Positions 1 through 6,325 are shown, counted from the first letter of the stretch. The stretch is DNA of 11,273 nt from an uncultured Phycisphaerales bacterium (GCA_937927975.1 CALEZT010000292.1:1-11273); one strand, 5' to 3'. Notes: generated from the letters alone by a model not told the origin. Translations and numbers: made by a program.

Positions 1-139
1 TCTCATGTGGAATCAGCAGATAGCCGGCCATCTCCCCGTTCTGAATCTGACCGGGGGCGGCCACCGCGGGGACCAGGGACAACGCGATCGTAAGACCGAA
101 GCAGACAACGACCAGGAGAAGGGTTCTTTTCTTCGACAT
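1..139 (-). CDS. exported protein of unknown function, 5' end only
   Basis: Reading leftward from ATG at 139-137 gives 46 residues before the window edge, with no stop. The start is supported by GGAGGT eight bases upstream (145-150). The N-terminus is a clear Sec signal peptide: a basic n-region (MSKKRT), a hydrophobic core (LLLVVVCFGLTIALSLV) and an Ala-X-Ala site at PAVAA, predicting cleavage near residue 27. The first mature residues include NGEMAGYLLIPHE, which I do not recognise as a named domain. The protein is therefore probably periplasmic or secreted, with unknown function. It is transcribed away from the LamG/transposase debris on its right. The rest of the gene lies outside the window. 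Confidence 0.72.
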   Translation of the reverse strand, partial: MSKKRTLLLVVVCFGLTIALSLVPAVAAPGQIQNGEMAGYLLIPHE

Positions 140-222
140 GTGAGACCTCCACGAGCTATGTGGGTTTACCCGACATTTCCCATTCCGCGCAACGGTCTGG
201 GCTCCTGCAAATTATTCTGTAT

Positions 223-252
223 ACAATATCACATCCCGGGTACCGGTTTCAA
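223..252 (-). promoter_or_regulatory. candidate sigma70-type promoter of the leftward exported-protein gene
   Basis: On the minus strand TTGAAA (252-247) is followed after 18 bases by TATTGT (228-223). A TG one base before the -10 makes it an extended -10 (TGATATTGT). This would give a leader of about 75 bases before the ATG at 139. It is a consensus match only. Confidence 0.35.
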
Positions 253-364
253 TAACCTTCTTGTACTTGATCATGTGTTTCCGAGCGGCCGGCGAGGAGT
301 GATGCGTCCTACAGTCGCTTCGAGCTTTCCATCGCCTCATCACCCCGTGCTAAAGCCCTGTTCT

Positions 365-565
365 TCATTGCAGGCCAGCAACGGCGTGGTCAAAGGTCCC
401 GATTTCTCCATGGGCGTCTGGATGAAGATGGATACGTATCAACACGCAGGACTCCTGGGCCAGAGTCAGGCAAGCAACTCCACCGCGCCGGGTTGGTTTC
501 TCTTCCCCCGCCAACAGGGTTTAGTGTGGTTCGTCTTCAACGGCTTCACGGAATGGCAGTGCGGC
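365..565 (+). pseudogene. LamG-like (concanavalin A-like) domain fragment
   Basis: In the frame beginning at 365 the translation resembles one side of a LamG/jellyroll domain: NGVVKGPDFSMGVWMKMD, then HAGLLGQSQ, then APGWFLFPRQQGLVWFVFNG. The order of an 'FS-x-x-x-W-x-K' strand, a 'GLLG' turn and a 'GW-x-x-x' strand is typical of LamG domains in large exported planctomycete proteins. There is no signal peptide or complete domain, and the match stops near 565, where a transposase-like reading begins in the same frame. An ATG at 302 gives an open frame to 757, but that product would be a chance LamG/transposase chimera. The likely C-terminal end of the same gene is at 1602-1648. The family assignment is from pattern alone. 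Confidence 0.5.
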
Positions 566-568
566 ACA
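561..568 (+). repeat. 8-bp direct repeat GCGGCACA, left copy
   Basis: GCGGCACA lies where the LamG-like reading gives way to the ISKra4-like reading. The identical octamer occurs at 1602-1609, where the IS256-like reading gives way to the LamG-protein tail. Both copies are in the same codon phase (GGC ACA). It may be a target-site duplication or a microhomology join. Confidence 0.45.
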
Positions 569-571
569 CTG

Positions 572-691
572 ACCGCTCGGCTCAAAGGCCCCGGCATGCG
601 CTGGGATAGCACCAATGCCGAAGCGATGATGGCCTTGGCCTGCATCTACCACAGTGGCCTGTGGGAGACGTACTGGAAATCCGAGCGTCGG
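572..691 (+). mobile_element. ISKra4-type transposase remnant, C-terminal piece
   Basis: The translation TARLKGPGMRWDSTNAEAMM continues as ALACIYHSGLWETYWKSERR. This resembles the C-terminal end of ISKra4-type transposases, where a G-x-x-x-RW-x-x-x-NAEAM block precedes a short helix ending in a W-x-x-YW motif. Only about 40 residues remain, with no catalytic core, so it cannot encode an active enzyme. It is fused in frame behind the LamG fragment, and no inverted terminal repeats could be assigned. Confidence 0.5.
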
Positions 692-753
692 GTCGCGAAA
701 GGCCGCCAGGATCTTTCCTCACGCACTCCATATCAACGTTACAATGTATCTTG

Positions 754-790
754 TTGACAAGAGCATTTTGAAAGTGTACACTGTTACAGT
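754..790 (+). promoter_or_regulatory. orphan consensus promoter with overlapping operator-like palindromes
   Basis: TTGACA (754-759) is a perfect -35. It is followed by exactly 17 bases and TACACT (777-782), a 4/6 match to a -10. The -10 lies inside a perfect 10-bp palindrome AGTGTACACT (773-782). That runs into a second inverted repeat ACTGTTACAGT (780-790). A repressor bound here would block the promoter. Downstream, the only start with a good ribosome binding site is the 16-codon frame at 979, so the promoter has apparently lost its gene. Confidence 0.4.
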
Positions 791-978
791 CCGATTCATA
801 AGGATAAGATGGCGCTGTGGACTTATGCCGGGAATTGACATCTCCCCGCATCGGCGTCGGATTGTGCAGGTGCGGGACTAGGGCGAGAAGGGGCATGGGG
901 TCAGAATGAGCACTCTTGCGGCATGTCCTCTGTGTGTTCTTTTCTGAGACCCCGATTGCTGGGAAAGGAGAACAAGTG

Positions 979-1029
979 ATGAAGAGGATCGAGATATTGT
1001 CAAATGTTGTGGATGAGATTTCTGGCTGA
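979..1029 (+). CDS. aborted gene start, 16 codons
   Basis: AAAGGAG (964-970) sits eight bases before ATG at 979, a textbook ribosome binding site. The frame reads MKRIEILSNVVDEISG and stops at TGA (1027-1029), about where the IS256-family remnant probably begins. The most economical view is the first codons of a gene truncated by that insertion. A true small peptide or leader peptide cannot be excluded. I do not recognise the sequence. Confidence 0.3.
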   Translation: MKRIEILSNVVDEISG

Positions 1030-1072
1030 CGCCTTCTCTGTCGGTCTTGGATGAACACAGAAGGACGTCCGT

Positions 1073-1597
1073 TCAAGCGGCGATCTCCTTGATTCCGTCC
1101 ACGAACTTCACGCCCCGAATCACCTCGAGGATCAACTCTTGACCGTTGAGCCGACGCCAGCGTTTCTCGGCGCACTGGGCCAGCTTAAAGACCATCGTCA
1201 GGCAGGCGGTTCGGCTTCCGCTGCCCTTGGTCCGCACCGTTCGCAGCCGCACCGTCGCAAACGTCGATTCGATCGGATTGGTCGTACGCAGGTGAATCCA
1301 ATGCTCCGCCGGGAAGTCATAGAATGTCAGCAGGACCTCCCGATCCTTGACCAGGCACTCGGTCGCCTTGGGATACTTCGCCTCGAACGTCTGGACGAAC
1401 AGATCGAAGGCCTTCAACGCCTCCTTGCGAGTGGCGGCCATCCAGATCGCCTGCACCATCGCCTTGGCCTTCTCGTGCAGGGACTTGGGCATCTTGTCCA
1501 GAACATTGGCCGTCTTGTGCACCCAGCAGCGTTGCTCGCGGGTCGCCGGATAGATCTCCCGCAGCGCCGCCCAGAAGCCCAGGGCGCCATCGCCGGT
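1073..1597 (-). pseudogene. IS256-family (mutator-type) transposase, C-terminal part
   Basis: Reading leftward from about 1597, the frame carries TGDGALGFWAALREIYP, then REQRCWVHKTANVLDKMPK, then FDLFVQTFEAKYPKA, then FYDFPAEHWIHLRTTNPIES and TFATVRLR, and ends RGVKFVDGIKEIAA with TGA. These blocks match the C-terminal half of Transposase_mut (PF00872) proteins, including the GDGA segment and the TTNPIES segment near the last acidic residue. Family members are about 400 residues; about 174 remain, so the N-terminal half and its catalytic residues are gone. A GTG at 1522 could open a shorter frame but would not restore function. The right border adjoins a LamG-protein tail on the opposite strand. 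Confidence 0.85.
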
Positions 1598-1601
1598 AAC
1601 G

Positions 1602-1609
1602 GCGGCACA
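1602..1609 (+). repeat. 8-bp direct repeat GCGGCACA, right copy
   Basis: Identical to 561-568 and at the opposite border of the insert, in the same codon phase. IS256-family elements make 8-9 bp target duplications. The element here lacks one end, so a later deletion or a microhomology join is equally possible. Confidence 0.45.
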
Positions 1610-1648
1610 GGAACTGTCTACATCGATAACATTGGCCTTGAAAAGTAG
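1602..1648 (+). pseudogene. C-terminal tail of the disrupted LamG-type protein
   Basis: On the plus strand the short reading GGTGTVYIDNIGLEK ends at TAG (1646-1648). Endings of the form GG-[ST]-G-x-[VL]-[YF]-[IF]-D-[DN]-I are common at the C-termini of large LamG-containing exported proteins of planctomycetes, where this strand closes a jellyroll. It starts where the minus-strand IS256 reading ends, and a strong hairpin follows 32 bases after the stop, as expected at a real gene end. With the 365-565 fragment it probably represents one interrupted gene. The piece is short, so this is a pattern-based inference. Confidence 0.45.
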
Positions 1649-1680
1649 GTGAACCGTGTAGGGAGTATTGTTGTTCTTTC

Positions 1681-1711
1681 AAGGGACGCACCGCCATGCG
1701 GTGCGTCCCTT
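1681..1711 (+). terminator. strong hairpin, likely terminator of the LamG-type gene
   Basis: AAGGGACGCACCGC (1681-1694) pairs perfectly with GCGGTGCGTCCCTT (1698-1711) around a three-base loop (CAT), giving a 14-bp stem. It begins 32 bases after the TAG at 1648. The following T run is short (three T in all), so termination efficiency is uncertain, and the hairpin could work in either direction. Confidence 0.6.
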
Positions 1712-1829
1712 TCACCACAGCCTTGAAGACGTTGAGGCTCCGTGGCAAGGGTTTTGACCTGCCCTACGGATGGTGGGCGCGACAACCGCTAACACCGGGC
1801 CGCCGGTTCCATACCCTCATACGCTTCCA

Positions 1830-1884
1830 CGCGGCGTCCCGCCGCGACTTTCCCCTTGCTTCCCCCCGCCACCCGTTGTACAAT
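1830..1884 (+). promoter_or_regulatory. promoter of the amber-split sulfatase, with upstream hairpin
   Basis: TTGCTT (1856-1861), 17 bases, then TACAAT (1879-1884, 5/6 to the -10 consensus) lies about 70 bases before the sulfatase ATG. The -35 is embedded in CCCCTTGCTTCC (1852-1863), and the -10 continues as TACAATC. The same two blocks recur, 14 rather than 15 bases apart, before the other sulfatase gene. Just upstream, CGCGGCG (1830-1836) pairs with CGCCGCG (1840-1846) around TCC. That hairpin could insulate the promoter or bind a regulator. Confidence 0.5.
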
Positions 1885-1954
1885 CCAGCTGTTGACGGCG
1901 GCGAGGATTGAGGGGCGTTGCAATCAACCATTTTGAGACTGAGGATGCAGGACA

Positions 1955-3535
1955 ATGTACCTGACGCCTGTAATTCACCGAATCGTCTTTGCCGCTTTGC
2001 TGGCATTCTGCACCAGTCTGTTCGCGAAGGAAAAACCGAACATCCTGTTTATCATGTCTGATGACCATACGACTCAGGCATTCGGCATCTATGGGTCAAG
2101 ACTGGCGGGCCTCAATCCGACTCCGAACCTCGATCGGATGGCCAAGGAAGGCATGATCTTCGACAGTGTGTTCTGCACGAATTCGATTTGCACACCGAGT
2201 CGGGCATCCATAATCACCGGGCAATACCCCCAGACCAATGGCGTTCTCGATCTCGAAGGTGGGATTCCCCCGGAGAAGCAGTTTCTTCCTCGCGAGATGA
2301 AGAAGGCCGGCTACGTCACTGCGATGATAGGAAAATGGCATCTGAAAGAAGAGCCGGCGGCTTTTGACTATTACAGTGTCCTGCCCGGACAGGGCCAGTA
2401 TTACGATCCGGTAACCAGAGACTGCACTCAAGGAGCCTGGCCGAACAATGTCACACAGCACAAGGGACACTCCTCGGACGTCATCACGGATCTGAGTATT
2501 GCATGGTTGAAACGCCGGGACAAGACCAAACCCTTCTTCCTGATGCATCATTTCAAGGCACCGCATGATCCGTTCTCCCACGCGAAACGATATGACACCT
2601 ACCTTGCCGATGTCGAAATCGCGGAGCCGGTAAATTTGTTTGCTTAGCCGGCACGCGGGTTCGGATCCGTCTCGACACGGGGCGTTGACGATCGTCTGGT
2701 GGGCACCATCGGGGCCTCCATCTCCAAGCGATGCAACGCATGGGGATTGGGCAAGAGACTGGGGATTGATGAGAACCTGCCGGAGCCCGAATACACGCGT
2801 GCCGTGTACCAGACGTTACTGAAACGGTACCTTCGTTGTGTCAAAGGCGTGGATGATAATGTGGGGCGCTTGATTGATTATCTCAAGCAGGAAGGCATTT
2901 ATGATCATACGATCATCATCTATACCTCCGATCAGGGCTATTTTCTTGGGGAGCATGATTTCTTTGACAAGCGATGGATGTACGAAGAAGCCATGAGAAT
3001 GCCCTTCTTCGTCCACTGTCCCGGCGCCATCGAAAAGGGACGTCGATGCGATCTACTCATCAACAATACGGATTTCGCTCCCACCCTGATTGATCTTGCA
3101 GGTGGTGACGTGCCTGACTCCATGCAGGGCATGAGTTTCAAACGGACCTTGTGGGGACAAAAGGAAAGACAATGGCGGGATGCGACATACTACCGATATT
3201 GGATGCACATGGCCCATTACCTGGGTACTCCCGCCCATTTTGGTCTCAGGACTCAGAAGTACAAGCTGATCTTCTTCTACGGGGTGGACTATGAAGATCC
3301 TCCGCGCACGGATCTCTGGGGCTCCCAGGCCGATATCATCACACCCCCCGGATGGGAACTCTATGATATTCAGAAAGACCCTCATGAAATGAACAATCTG
3401 TATGGTCTGCCGGAATACGGGGAAGTCATCAAAGAACTGAAACACACCCTACGAGTGCTGCGCGAGCAGCTCAATGAAACGGACTCGAAGTACCCTCATA
3501 TTCAGAAGATCATTGACAACCACTGGAATGATTAG
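1955..3535 (+). pseudogene. Sec-exported sulfatase (formylglycine type), split by an in-frame amber codon
   Basis: The frame runs from ATG at 1955 (GAGGA at 1941-1945, nine bases upstream) to TAG at 3533-3535, 526 codons, a normal sulfatase length. A single TAG at codon 231 interrupts it. Both halves are in the same frame and homology-like sequence is continuous across the stop. Residues 1-24 form a Sec signal peptide (cleavage near SLFA-K). Sulfatase motifs follow: metal-binding SDDH (35-38), formylglycine motif CTPSR with Cys79, GKWHL (126-130) and KAPH (201-204). After the stop come TSDQGYFLGEH (325-335, Asp326/Gln327), Lys339, and a C-terminal WELYDIQKDPHEMNNL block typical of DUF4976. 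The enzyme would hydrolyse sulfate esters, probably on polysaccharide, in the periplasm or outside the cell. The 230-residue product alone lacks part of the metal site and should be inactive. The 3' half has only a GTG at 2699 as a possible restart and would lack the catalytic Cys and signal peptide. The exact substrate cannot be read from the sequence. Confidence 0.88.
2645..2647 (+). other. in-frame amber codon inside the sulfatase gene
   Basis: The frame reads EPVNLFA, TAG, then PARGFGSVSTRGVDDRL, with open frame on both sides. TAG is one C-to-T transition from CAG (Gln). Genome-wide recoding is unlikely because TAG also ends other frames here (1646-1648, 3533-3535, 9424-9426). A nonsense mutation is the simplest reading. 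A sequencing error, or a compensating frameshift pair around 2640-2665, is the alternative. Confidence 0.75.
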
Positions 3536-3780
3536 ACCTCAATCAAGCGAAGCCTTCGTGATAATTTCAAGAAGAACTCGAAACCACCTGTACTTGTCAA
3601 TCGCCGGTGGGACAACCCTGGACACCACCCTATTCCCTTAAATAACAGACACTTACACTCGCGAACACCGCACTGGCATTTTGCCCCCTCCCAGGCTACA
3701 GGATGCCCTTCGATTCGGCTGGGATCGCTCCCCCCGAGTCTCGGAAAGGGCACCATGGCAGGCCACGGCCAGCTGCCCTC

Positions 3781-5373
3781 TTATCTGTCTTTCTTGACGC
3801 GTGCCGCGCGCCAACCGGCGCGGGCTTGCCGAGCGAGTCTCTGGACCAGGTCGGCATATTCCGGCAGCCCCGCGAGGTTGGTGTTCTCCTGGGGGTCCAC
3901 TTCATTGTCGTACAGTTCGATGGCCACCTGCTCCCCGGCGACGTGCCGGTCATTGTCCCACGTATGCCACTGCACGTAATGATACCGGGAGGTGACCATC
4001 GAATAACCCATGTAGTCCTTCCCATCCAGTGTGACCCTGGGCCGCTCCCGATATTGGCTGAAGACCGCGGATTTCAAGGCTACCTGGGGATCCTTCAGCA
4101 GCGGCGCAAGGCTCATGCCCTCCATGCCCGGGGGCACCGGGATGTCGGCCAACTCGCAGAGGGTCGGATACAGGTCCACCAACTCCACCAATTGCTCGGA
4201 TTGTGCCGGGGCCGCAGACTGGCCCGGCACGCGGATCAGCAGGGGCGCGCGGGTGTCGATGTTGTAGTTGGTCTGCTTGCACCAACTGCCGTGCTCACCC
4301 AGTTTCCAGCCGTGGTCGCCCCAGACCACCACAATGGTGTTGCGGACCAGGCCCAGGTCCTTCAATCCCTCCATCAACCGGCCGAAGCAGGCGTCCACGT
4401 AGCTGACGGAAGCATAGTAGCCGTGTTTCAACAGGCGGGCGGTCTGCTCCGGGACACGCTCCACCGCTGGATGCTTGACCCATTCCAAATCGTAGCAGCC
4501 CGTCAATTCGTAGGCGGAGTCCATGGCCATGGGAGGCGATCCCTTGGGCAAATAGGGATTGGGGGCCAGCGGCAACGCGTTTCGGTCGTAGAGGTCCCAA
4601 TATTTCTTCGGTGCGACGAAGGGCAAATGAGGCCGGTAATAGCCCAACGCCAGATAGAAAGGCTGGTGTCCCTCTTGCAGCGTCTTGAGCTTCTGGAGAG
4701 CCAGCGTCGTCTGGGCCCCGTCATAGAAGGCGTCGTCCGGTGCCTCCGAGGCCTCCCACGATCGACCGTAGGCCCACCCCCTGGCGTAGGCATTGGGATT
4801 CTTTCGCAGGCGTTCCGCCCTGACCGTGGCCAATTCCTCTTTGAGTCCCTCGTCGTAATAGAACGACTCGGGGTCCCGATCGATCAATTCCGGCGACATG
4901 TACTCCGGCGGTCTCAGGTCGGGCTCGTCGAAGGAGACGCGATCGGGCATATGGTTGTGGAAAATCTTGCCGATGGAAACGGTGTAATAGCCGAACCGGT
5001 GGAAGTGCTGCGGCATGGTGACTGCATTCGGATGGATCTTCCGGAATTCCTCGCCCAGGCTCCAGACGTGTGTGGTGTCCGGTCGTTGCCCCAGCATGAC
5101 GCTGGCGCGGGAGGGCGAGCATGCCGCCGCCTGACAGAAGGCACGCGTGAAGGTCGTCGCTTCCTGTGCGAAGCGGTCAAAATTGGGGGTCTTGATCACG
5201 GTATTTCCATAACAGCCCAACTCCGGCCGCAGGTCGTCCACGATCACGAAGAGGATGTTGGGCCGGCTCGGTTGGGGCGGATTGGGACCGCCGCACAGCA
5301 ACGCCGCGATCCCGCTGGCGGCTGTCCATCGCAGGAAGTCCCGCCGTGTCGCTGGGAGGGGCTTGGCTCTCAT
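3781..5373 (-). CDS. Tat-exported sulfatase, iduronate-2-sulfatase-like
   Basis: This 530-residue protein ends at TAA (3783-3781). The open frame extends upstream to 5493, but ATG at 5373 is chosen because AGGGAG (5388-5383) lies nine bases before it and the protein then starts directly with a twin-arginine signal: ATRRDFLRW followed by a short hydrophobic stretch (residues 8-27). The ATG at 5382 abuts that ribosome binding site and is less likely. Motifs: VIVDDLRPELGCYG (Asp46, Asp47), the formylglycine motif CSPSR (Cys85), GKIFH (Lys136, His139), GYYRPHLPF (245-252), WGDHGWKLGEH (351-361) and a C-terminal ELYDNEVDPQENTNLA block. The 'DDLRP-x-LGCYG' and 'GDHGW-x-LGEH' signatures are those of iduronate-2-sulfatase-like enzymes. 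It would remove sulfate from a sugar in the periplasm or outside. It is convergent with the other sulfatase gene (245 bases apart, no strong terminator between) and appears intact. It needs a formylglycine-generating enzyme encoded elsewhere. Confidence 0.93.
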   Translation of the reverse strand: MRAKPLPATRRDFLRWTAASGIAALLCGGPNPPQPSRPNILFVIVDDLRPELGCYGNTVIKTPNFDRFAQEATTFTRAFCQAAACSPSRASVMLGQRPDTTHVWSLGEEFRKIHPNAVTMPQHFHRFGYYTVSIGKIFHNHMPDRVSFDEPDLRPPEYMSPELIDRDPESFYYDEGLKEELATVRAERLRKNPNAYARGWAYGRSWEASEAPDDAFYDGAQTTLALQKLKTLQEGHQPFYLALGYYRPHLPFVAPKKYWDLYDRNALPLAPNPYLPKGSPPMAMDSAYELTGCYDLEWVKHPAVERVPEQTARLLKHGYYASVSYVDACFGRLMEGLKDLGLVRNTIVVVWGDHGWKLGEHGSWCKQTNYNIDTRAPLLIRVPGQSAAPAQSEQLVELVDLYPTLCELADIPVPPGMEGMSLAPLLKDPQVALKSAVFSQYRERPRVTLDGKDYMGYSMVTSRYHYVQWHTWDNDRHVAGEQVAIELYDNEVDPQENTNLAGLPEYADLVQRLARQARAGWRAARVKKDR

Positions 5374-5433
5374 GTGTTGCATCTCCCTACTTGTGTGTCC
5401 TGTCGGCCGAATGCGGTAATGACGAGCAAATTG

Positions 5434-5465
5434 ATTGTATCTGCTCGAGTGATGGAAGCAAGGGG
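5434..5465 (-). promoter_or_regulatory. promoter of the Tat sulfatase, matching the other sulfatase promoter
   Basis: On the minus strand CCCCTTGCTTCC (5465-5454) is followed 14 bases later by TACAATC (5439-5433). As a promoter this is TTGCTT, 16 bases, TACAAT, about 60 bases before the ATG at 5373. The identical 12-base box and TACAATC occur before the sulfatase gene at 1955 with one extra spacer base. Confidence 0.5.
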
Positions 5466-5486
5466 TAATCCAGGCCCTTCCCGGCC

Positions 5487-5515
5487 TTGACAATCCGGTG
5501 GCGGCGTTCTACGCT
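5487..5515 (+). promoter_or_regulatory. rightward promoter of a decayed gene
   Basis: TTGACA (5487-5492), 17 bases, then TACGCT (5510-5515, 3/6). It points toward a start with GGAGGG at 5555-5560 and ATG at 5570. It is divergent from the sulfatase promoter at 5434-5465. Confidence 0.35.
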
Positions 5516-5569
5516 TTCCCGGGGCATGCGACCTGACCATCGCAACCGAACTTCGGAGGGAGTCCTGTC

Positions 5570-5666
5570 ATGAATCGAGCATACGATCTGTTTTTGGATA
5601 CTGTGTCTGGTGTTGGGGCAGGTGGCTTGGGCGGGACGCCGATCGGCACGACCGAATGTGGCGTAG
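5570..5666 (+). pseudogene. frameshifted start of an exported-protein gene
   Basis: GGAGGG (5555-5560) stands nine bases before ATG at 5570. In the ATG frame the product is a 58-residue sequence ending at 5746 with no recognisable feature. The neighbouring frame, entered by skipping one base at about 5576, reads ICFWILCLVLGQVAWA followed by GRRSARPNVA and a stop at 5664-5666. This is a convincing Sec signal peptide with cleavage at AWA-G. A single-base insertion after the first codons therefore probably destroyed the start of an exported-protein gene, whose body may be the SGNH hydrolase piece at 6209. The two are separated by an integrase fragment on the other strand. Confidence 0.4.
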
Positions 5667-5681
5667 GGTGCACAAATTCGT
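5662..5681 (+). repeat. short dispersed repeat, copy 1
   Basis: CGTAGGGTGCACAAATTCGT matches 11205-11224 at 18 of 20 positions. Both copies lie in non-coding or decayed DNA after a gene or gene remnant. It may be the edge of a small dispersed element. Confidence 0.4.
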
Positions 5682-5711
5682 CGGCCTGTAAACCGAGTGG
5701 TTTCGGCCTGT
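5682..5711 (+). repeat. compact element: direct repeats around an inverted repeat
   Basis: CGGCCTGT occurs at 5682-5689 and again at 5704-5711. Between them AAACC (5690-5694) and GGTTT (5699-5703) form a small stem with loop GAGT. It directly follows the dispersed repeat at 5662-5681 and may be part of the same element. Confidence 0.35.
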
Positions 5712-5747
5712 TAGCTCTGAAGCCAGGACGAAAGACGGGGCGGTAGT

Positions 5748-5906
5748 GGCCAACCTGATCCTCTGTTGGTCATTCAGCAGGATGCGTTTGTCCTTCTCTT
5801 GCTGTTCCTTCAGGACGCGGACCTGCTCTTTGAGGTAGTCGATGGCCTTCCAATGCTCTTTGTCGACGCAGTATGCCAGGCATGTCACGAGCGTAAGCCA
5901 GAGGTT
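5748..5906 (-). mobile_element. N-terminal fragment of an integrase/transposase
   Basis: Reading leftward, the translation LWLTLVTCLAYCVDKEHW, then KAIDYLKEQVRVLKEQQEK, then DKRILLNDQQRIRLA resembles the start of integrase-core transposases. In these a Leu-rich helix and a coiled coil (YLKEQVRVLKEQ) precede a 'DQQR-x-RLA' segment that leads into a helix-turn-helix. After RIRLA (5748) the similarity ends, so the DNA-binding and catalytic parts are missing. The frame has a stop just upstream and only a TTG at 5924 as a possible start. It is a remnant, inactive. The family is assigned from memory of the pattern and is not certain. Confidence 0.5.
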
Positions 5907-6208
5907 CTCTTTCGTGGTTCCCAAAGGCTATTTGATCAGAGGGTGGCAAGCAATCGCTTTCGTCGCGGTACGGCATAAGCTCAATTGGCATAAGTGCTTA
6001 TGGTCGGACAATATCTGCACTCTACGCCTGATACTTCTCTTGTGCACAATATCACAAAATGGTACGATGGGCTCGGTGAACGCGAATCTCTGGTGCTTTG
6101 CCGGCGGCGTTCTGATGAGTCGTTAGGAGCAGGCCCGCACGTTTCTTCGTGCCTACCGACCGAAACGGAGTCTGCGCGGACAGAGCACCGGAGGGGAGAG
6201 CCGCGTAT

Positions 6209-6325
6209 CCCAGAGTCGCCGTGTTGGTATGCGGCATCAACAACTTGGGCGTGACGCAAAGCGCCGGCGGCAAGGAGAGATGGGACTTGGGCATCGACTG
6301 TCCGCCTGAGGACATCGCTCATGGA
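6209..6325 (+). pseudogene. SGNH/GDSL hydrolase fragment
   Basis: The translation PRVAVLVCGINNLGVTQS, then AGGKERWDLGIDCPPEDIAHG, fits block III of SGNH (GDSL) hydrolases. There a 'P-x-V-x-V-L-x-x-G-x-N-[DN]' strand-turn is followed by a 'P-E-[DE]-I-A-x-G' helix start. The catalytic Ser block and the C-terminal His block are absent. After 6325 the frame stays open to TGA at 6368-6370, but the sequence no longer looks like the family. It is the middle of a dead esterase gene, possibly the one whose signal peptide remains at 5570-5666. Confidence 0.5.

Larger units (their letters stand above)
692..1072. other. non-coding spacer inside the debris region
   Basis: No credible full-length gene is present here. 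The stretch holds an orphan promoter with overlapping palindromes (754-790), a short reading frame with a strong ribosome binding site (979-1029), and 1030-1072, which is probably the non-coding end of the IS256-family remnant. A loose inverted repeat pairs GGGGTC near 895 with GACCCC near 950 across a long loop. It is not convincing as a terminator. Confidence 0.4.

Noticed and set aside
235..245. CCCGGGTACCG, resembling a cloning-vector polylinker
   Set aside because: The match is only 11 bases and the flanks do not match any polylinker; it lies in ordinary promoter-like DNA.
5..757. 250-codon plus-strand frame as one intact gene
   Set aside because: Its first third is antisense to the signal peptide gene at 1-139, and the rest is a chance join of LamG-like and transposase-like fragments.
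2645..2647. TAG recoded as an amino acid throughout the genome
   Set aside because: TAG terminates other plausible frames in this window (1646-1648, 3533-3535, 9424-9426), including two whose C-termini look complete.
3536..3780. Terminator between the convergent sulfatase genes
   Set aside because: Only weak structures exist: CGAA/TTCG near 3550 and an imperfect GC-rich stem near 3758-3778. Neither is followed by a T run.
3703..5490. 595-codon plus-strand open frame
   Set aside because: It lies antisense to the Tat sulfatase gene, whose translation has every family motif. The plus-strand product has no recognisable domain and results from GC-biased codons on the other strand.
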